This document shows, in pieces, positions 58,598 to 64,000 of a DNA stretch of 64,000 nucleotides (the first letter of the stretch is position 1; each line of letters starts with the position of its first letter). The DNA is from Lantana camara. Lineage: Eukaryota; Streptophyta; Magnoliopsida; Lamiales; Verbenaceae. The DNA lies in assembly GCA_037501455.1 (NCBI GenBank), contig CM074855.1, positions 32,893,001 to 32,957,000 of the forward strand, written 5' to 3'. The notes beneath the pieces were generated by a model that saw only the letters and a program-made list of their open reading frames with translations, was not told the origin of the DNA and did no database searches. Position numbers and translations under genes: made by a program.

Positions 58598-60689
58598 TGG
58601 TTGAAAACAGCAGAGTTAAGCAGCGGAAGTTTAAAATTTTTTCCAAAAGGGATCATGATCTTGCAATGTTCGTTTCAAAACTTAAGGGATTACAAGAAAC
58701 TTAAAACGATTGAAGCTTTCTTGAAACGTTTTGAGCCTCCCTCAAACGTTCTTCATGCGGCTTGAATCCCCGTTTCTTGAACGATTCTTTCTTCGAGATT
58801 CCAAAGTAGAAATCTTCTAGAGTTTTAATCCACACGAACCTAGATTCAAATCATGTTAGTGAGTATGCTAGTACTATAACATACGTATTAAAGAAGTAAA
58901 AACGAGAAAAAGAGAGCATGAGAATTATCCCCAAAATTCCATGAAGGTTGGATGTGATCTCCAAATCACGTGTAAGGCAAAAAATTCGAACCCCTAGTCT
59001 CTTTTATAGGGTAGGGTTCGAAACCCTAAAGTCTTGTAGGAGATGGTCTCCTACTTTGACTTTTCTTCAATCTTTTCTTTCTCTCCAAGTAAAATAATAT
59101 CTTCTCTAAAATATGATATTTATTTTATAGAAAAAGAGCTCCTAACTAATTTAGGAGTATTTAATTATTCTAGGAATAATTAAATATCTTATTCTACTAA
59201 TATTTATTCTAATCATATTAGAATTAACACTTTATTAGAATAATAAAATAGAAGATATTTATTATTTTATTTATTCTAATCAAATTAGAACAACTAAATA
59301 ATTAAATACTTAGAATTAATTCTCCAATTAATTCCTTGAAGGACTTTAGAATTAATTCACTAATTAATTGTAACGGGCTAAAATTAATTCTCCAGTTAAT
59401 TTTATTTGGCTTTATAATTAATTCTCCAATTAATTATATTAAGGGATTTATAATTAATTCTCCAATTAATTAACACATGATCCAATTCTGTAATTGGAGT
59501 CACTCGTCCAAAAGCTCTCTTGACTCCCACACGTGTACCATACACATGTGGTCTCGTTTCGATCAATTACTTGATCTTTCTAACAATACCCTTTGAACCC
59601 GGTATTTGTGTGTGACCCTCTAGGTTCAATTTTAGCTAGCAGTGAGCCTAATTAATTAATACACTTTATTAATTAATTATCTCACATATCACACGACCAT
59701 AGTCTAGCAACAGGGGTATGACCCCTACCCGAAATGTGAATGTATATTCGAAAGAACCTTTCAGTCAATGACATCATGTGGGATACGATCCTCCTACCAT
59801 CCTATCTCTCGATTAAGATCTAGGGCATGGGAATATAGAGAGCCATATTAATCTTAATCTTAAAACAAAGTTCCCTTCATATTCCATTTGATCTCAATCC
59901 AAGAAATTCCCATTTTCTTGATTTCTTGATCTAACCACCTTGCGCAAGGATTTTAGGATGGAACATGAATGACTTGTGTAAAAAGAGATCACCTTGCCTA
60001 CAGCAAGTGTAGGTCCTTTATTGATTCCAACAATTCTCATATGCCACTTGTGTAATCCCAACATAGGCCATTTTTCAGGTGTCTATACGGCGACACCCTT
60101 TTGAGCCTATATCAAAGATTACAGAGTTAGCTCATATGAGACAATGTGGAATCTCAAGTCTAAGGATTAATTCCTCTTGTCATTGACATATGAGATATTT
60201 CCTAATCTGGAAGTTCTAGTAACGTCCTTTCCCATTTAGGAATCTTCTCAAGCGGGGCACTCTCAGTGAACTTGTTCTTATAACAATCACCCTTGTGTAT
60301 TGTGTACGCATCAACTTATGCACTTTACACCCCATGAAACAGGATGATCCTTCTTAAGGACACAACTACACAAGCAAGTCTCAACAGAGGTAAAGTTGAC
60401 ACTCCCACTGTCTGTCGTCGGGCTCATTGACTTGGAGAAGTTTCTAATCCTCGCCTATGGAGTTAAGAACTTGTTTCATGTGTCATTCCCATAATGACAA
60501 AGTTATTAACGGCCTCATCGGATTAGCGGAGTTCTAGACATGCACACATAATGGAAACACTCAAAACACGTAATGACACATAAGAAGTGTTCGCCTGTGA
60601 TTACAATCATTCGTATATTATTCAAAGATTGTCTGTGATATAGGGAAAGTCCCAAAACATAATAGCTTTCTAGGGTACTATTCCCAACA
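58598..60689 (-). mobile_element. Element A 5' LTR, uninterrupted
   Basis: A 2092-bp LTR ending ACTATTCCCAACA on the plus strand. It is the intact reference for the interrupted 3' LTR and shows the empty site of B1 near 59513. The minus-strand TATA motif is at 58999-59008 and CACACGTG at about 59528. Confidence 0.9.
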
Positions 60690-62384
60690 GAACGCTCTTC
60701 ACGTGGCTTGATCCCCAAAATCTCCTTTGAATCTTTCAAGACTTCACGATAGTAGCCCTCTAGAGAATTAGTCCACCAACCTTGACCACGATCCGAATAG
60801 GGAGGACGCTAGTTCTATAGTTGGTGTTTAGGCTCTAGGTTTAGTGTATAATTTGGAGAAGGAGAATTTGTGCATTAACCCTCATGGGATTCGAACCCTA
60901 TGTATTAATAGGCAAGGGGTTCGAACTCCAAGTCTTGATTAGCTAGACTTTCCAAAACCCTTTTGGAAAGGGATTACTTGCTTGAAGAGTAAGTCTCTTA
61001 CTTTGACTAAAAGTCTTCTTTTGACTAACTTATCAAGCAAGAATTAAATATTCAACTCTTTTAGATATTTTAATTTACTTTATTTATTTATAATAAATAA
61101 CTTGAAGCTAATAATTAATTAATTATTAGACTTAAAATCTCTAAATTAGAACTTTAATATTAATTCATAATAAAACTAAAGTCCGTTAAATAACTAATCA
61201 AGATTAATTATTTAATTAACACATACACACGTGACACATGTCACTAGTGACACGTGTGGACCCTACCAATCTCGTCTGATCAACTCGTTTAATCGATTTC
61301 AAGCCTTAACCCACGTGACCGAGTTGTTATGTGTGACCCTCTAGGTTCTTAATTCAATTAGCAGTGTCCCTAATTAATTAATTCAATTAATTAGTCCACA
61401 GATCATACGACCATAGTCTAGCAACAGGTGTATGACCCCTAGTTGAATAAGAATGTCTCAATTCGAAAGAACCTTTAAGTCATTGATTTATGTGAGATAC
61501 AATCTTCCTACATCCCATCTCTCAATCAAGATCTAGGGCAAGGGAATAACTACAACCCTAATAATTCTGATCTTAAAGTTAAGTGCATTTCATATCCATT
61601 TGATCTCAATCCAAGAAACTCATTTCTTGATGTCTCGATCCACTTCCTTGGCCAAGGACTCCTAGATGGCATATGAATGACTTACACAATAAGAGATCAA
61701 CTTGCTAATGCAAGTGTAGGTCCTTCATCGATTCTCATATACTTTCATGTGCCACTTGTGCAGCCCCAGCATAAGTTTTGAATTAGTTGTCTAAGGCGAC
61801 ACCCTTTAAAGCTTATACCTAAGACTGCAGAGTTAGCTCATAAAATATCAATGGAACCTCAAGTCCAAGGATCACTTAATAACATCAATGACTAATGGGA
61901 TATTTCCTAATCTGAAAGTTTCTATTTCTTTCCCATTTAGGAATCTTCTCACACGGGGCACCTCAGTGTACTTACTTGGAATAAGTAAGAACCCCCATGT
62001 ATCACGCACGTATCACAATACACGTTGCACCGCATGAAACAAGGTGGTCCTTCTTAAGGGCGTGATCACACGAGCAAGCCTCGAACGAGTCAAGTTGACA
62101 ATCCACTCTCTTTAGGACTCATCAGCTTGGAGTGATTTATAATCATGACTTATGTGATATAGGGCTCGTCTCATGAACCACTTCACCTAAATGGTTGGGT
62201 CCTATAAGTCATATTGATTAGGGGAGTTCTTATACATGCGCAGTTAAAGTAAACATACAATCAAACAAGAGCATATAAAGAAGTGTTGCCAAAGTTCGTT
62301 TATTATTCAAAGATTGTCTGTGATTTACAAAAGGAAAGTACTAAAGCGGATATACATTCGGCTTTAAGGGCACTATTCCTAACA
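60690..62384 (-). mobile_element. Element F 5' LTR, main part
   Basis: Continues the F LTR from 1615. It aligns in order with A-type LTR text (gcttgatcccc, ctctagag.attagtcca, gttcgaac, tagttgaataagaatgt, cactattcctaaca) and most closely with solo LTR H in reverse. It has CACGTG sites and the palindrome TGTCACTAGTGACA near 61240-61255. It ends CTATTCCTAACA at 62384. Confidence 0.8.
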
Positions 62385-63752
62385 TTTTAGGTCGAGAAGA
62401 CTTTCTTTCAAATAAATTCTTGAGTCATCAAGCTGGTTGATTCAGCAGTTTCATCAGCTCCCAAATTCCGACATGATCATATATTATAACATTAATTATA
62501 ATATAACAAATATTTTTTTTCATATTAGCACGTTGTAATGACAAAATATTAGTTAAATTATAATTAATTATAGTGTACTAATTATCTTCTATGTTATATT
62601 ATATATCACCTCTAAACCCTGTAGCTCTATTACATCTCTTTCTTGTCTCTCTCTCTATCCCCTCACCCCCAAACCACCACCACGACAATATTCCAACATC
62701 AATTTTTCTCGATCAAATTTTTCTTTTTTCCACTATCTTTGTTTTCGATCCTCATGATCAAATCTTGCTCCAAATTATTTTTCAATAATTCACTCAATAT
62801 TAATGTCGTCATCATTATGTTTGATTATGTCCATAATTATTAACAATTAATTTTTCTTAAACATGATCATTTCTGCATTTAGAAAAAAAAATATATCTCA
62901 GTTGATAGTAGAATTTTTGTTCTTTAATATTTATGTTCATTCACTCTAATACAATTTTATTAAATTTATATTAAAAAAAAAATTTCTAATATTATAGGGT
63001 ATAAATCATTGGGTTGTGTGAACCATTATTTACAGTTAGACCCACAAGATGTTAATAGTGTCGATAAAAAAGATTTGTGCACCTCACGTGGGTCGTTAGT
63101 AGAGCCTTCCCATAGTGTTTTAGGTGATATGCGACCAATTCTAGTCACATTTAGGAGTTAAATTATTCGTACATTAGTTAGTAAAGTAGAAGTCAATCCA
63201 AGATTTTTCAATAAATATAAATATAGTTAGAATTGATAGCATTCCGCTTAAAACCCGATTAGTAAATTTCACTAATGGTGCATATGTAGCATTCATGTCT
63301 TTATAATATAAATTTGTTCATTGTCTTACAATTTGTTAGACATATATTATTCTAATAAACACTTCAAATTGTAAACAAATTTGACATATATTATTAAATT
63401 TGAATACAATTAATTAATATATTAGTATTAACAGAATCCTTATTGAATTATACATGGTTTTAATCAATTAAAGAAGTCTTAATTCTCCTCTACAAAGAGT
63501 CCTATTTTAAATCAATAAGTACTTTTCTAATATTTTTAAATTAATAACTTATAATATGTATTTGCATAATTATCCCTAATTAAAATTATTAATATAATTA
63601 TTATGAGGATATTATAGGCGATCTAAAAGTTTCAAGAAACCAAAAACTAAACTCGTACTTTTATAATATACATATAAAATCAGTCTCTTTTCTTTTCTTT
63701 GGTTTACTTTGAAAAATTGAGGTAGAAGAAATTGTTTAGATGTAATTTTTTG
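62385..63752. other. AT-rich flank, no gene recognised
   Basis: Outside the retrotransposon stack. The sequence is very AT-rich with many short poly-A/T runs. The stretch 62580-62720 is pyrimidine-rich with ctctctctct and ccaccaccacg, which resembles a plant 5' leader, but the frames there (62591-62843) overlap each other and match nothing known. No PBS, PPT or LTR border is visible. Confidence 0.5.
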
Positions 63753-63920
63753 GTGGCTCGTTGGCTCAGCTCGACGAGCCCAAATCTTATGGCGAGGTAA
63801 ACCCGAGTTACCTTCTCTTTGGCTTGCCGGCTCACAAGCCAAACTAACGCCAATTTTTCCAGGTCCGAGCTCGAGCCCGAGCCATGAAAAATACCGAGGC
63901 TAAACTCATTTACATCCCTA
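63753..63920 (-). mobile_element. hAT-like non-autonomous DNA element, one terminus
   Basis: On the minus strand it begins TAGGGATGTAAATGAGTTTA and continues with alternating GGCTCGGGCTCGAGCTCGG text, which resembles the common plant repeat with TAGGGNTGTAAAYGAG ends. Such elements are usually classed as hAT-related MITEs (from memory, not checked). The other terminal repeat was not found, so it is partial or diverged; the inner limit is arbitrary. Confidence 0.4.
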
Positions 63921-64000
63921 ATAGAGGCTGAATATATGATACACAACGCTGAAAGAAGTTATTAATTGGTTGCAAGGTCTGACAAGTGATCTTGTTTTGG
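63921..64000. other. Unannotated right edge
   Basis: 80 bp without recognisable features. If the hAT-like end at 63920 is real, the next 8 bases would be its target duplication, but the partner copy was not seen. Confidence 0.4.

Larger units (their letters stand above)
1616..60689 (-). mobile_element. Element A: Ty1/copia retrotransposon, minus strand, interrupted by three nested insertions
   Basis: Two LTRs of about 2.1 kb (1616-17293 minus B1, and 58598-60689) flank an internal region left in three pieces: 17294-18056, 39920-44167 and 58119-58597. With insertions removed the element is about 9.7 kb, normal for a copia element with long LTRs. A PBS lies next to the right LTR and a PPT next to the left LTR, both in minus orientation. 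Decayed RT and RNase H of Ty1/copia type are readable; motifs such as MKDLG and GLSQ..YID resemble the Tork/Angela group (tentative). It sits in the LTR of element F. The TSD is not clean: taacg(tct) on the left against gaacg(ctct) on the right. Confidence 0.85.

Noticed and set aside
62591..62843. Possible host gene start in the right flank
   Set aside because: The pyrimidine-rich leader-like stretch is suggestive, but the two overlapping frames of about 65 codons are low-complexity and no exon, splice signal or known domain follows.

Overview
This window is plant nuclear DNA, almost certainly from a dicot with a repeat-rich genome (inference). It is AT-rich, has no credible host gene, and is about 97% a nested stack of LTR retrotransposons. 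I built the stack by reading target-site duplications (TSDs), primer-binding sites (PBS; all complementary to the 3' end of initiator Met-tRNA, core TGGTATCAGAGC), polypurine tracts (PPT) and repeated LTR ends. No tRNA, rRNA, CRISPR or bacterial-type gene was seen.

Layout, outermost to innermost. F is a Ty1/copia-like element on the minus strand; its internal region runs off the left edge (1-1459) and its 5' LTR is split into 1460-1615 and 60690-62384. Inside that LTR sits A (1616-60689, minus), a related copia element with about 2.1-kb LTRs and a decayed RT/RNase H. Inside A are three separate insertions: B1 (2528-16118, minus, TSD caaac) in its 3' LTR; B2 (18057-39919, minus, TSD ttgtc) in its pol; and a solo LTR G (44168-58113, plus, TSD cacag) in its leader. 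A B2-family solo LTR (9683-12725, TSD ctgag) lies inside B1. C (24093-37289, plus, TSD cccac) lies inside the B2 5' LTR and has the order LTR-internal-LTR-internal-LTR. G carries a SINE (44248-44443, 15-bp TSD) and element D (44905-56465, plus, TSD ggcct). D carries a solo LTR H (49439-51651, TSD gatga). The deepest path is host > F > A > G > D > H. Outside F, 62385-64000 is AT-rich flank with a hAT-like repeat end near 63920.

B1, B2, C and D are four diverged families of one lineage. All have very long LTRs (about 2.8-4.0 kb in intact copies), LTR ends of the type TGTAACGCCCC...GTGCTACA, a Met-tRNA PBS, and short internal regions with no recognisable gag or pol. They look like non-autonomous, LARD-type Ty3/gypsy derivatives that depend on proteins made elsewhere; the Tekay/Del affiliation is inference.

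The most interesting content is RNA-like structure shared by these non-coding families: a tandem array of short GAGAG...CTCTC hairpins just upstream of the PPT, with arm changes that keep pairing; a further stem-loop touching the PPT; a paired GCTAGGCGG / CCGCCTAGC motif in every intact LTR; a CAGTC/GACTG hairpin with a compensatory change; and clusters of GC-rich palindromes in the middle of B2, C and D LTRs. Together they suggest a conserved cis-acting RNA architecture, perhaps for packaging, dimerisation or reverse transcription, in elements that carry no protein genes.
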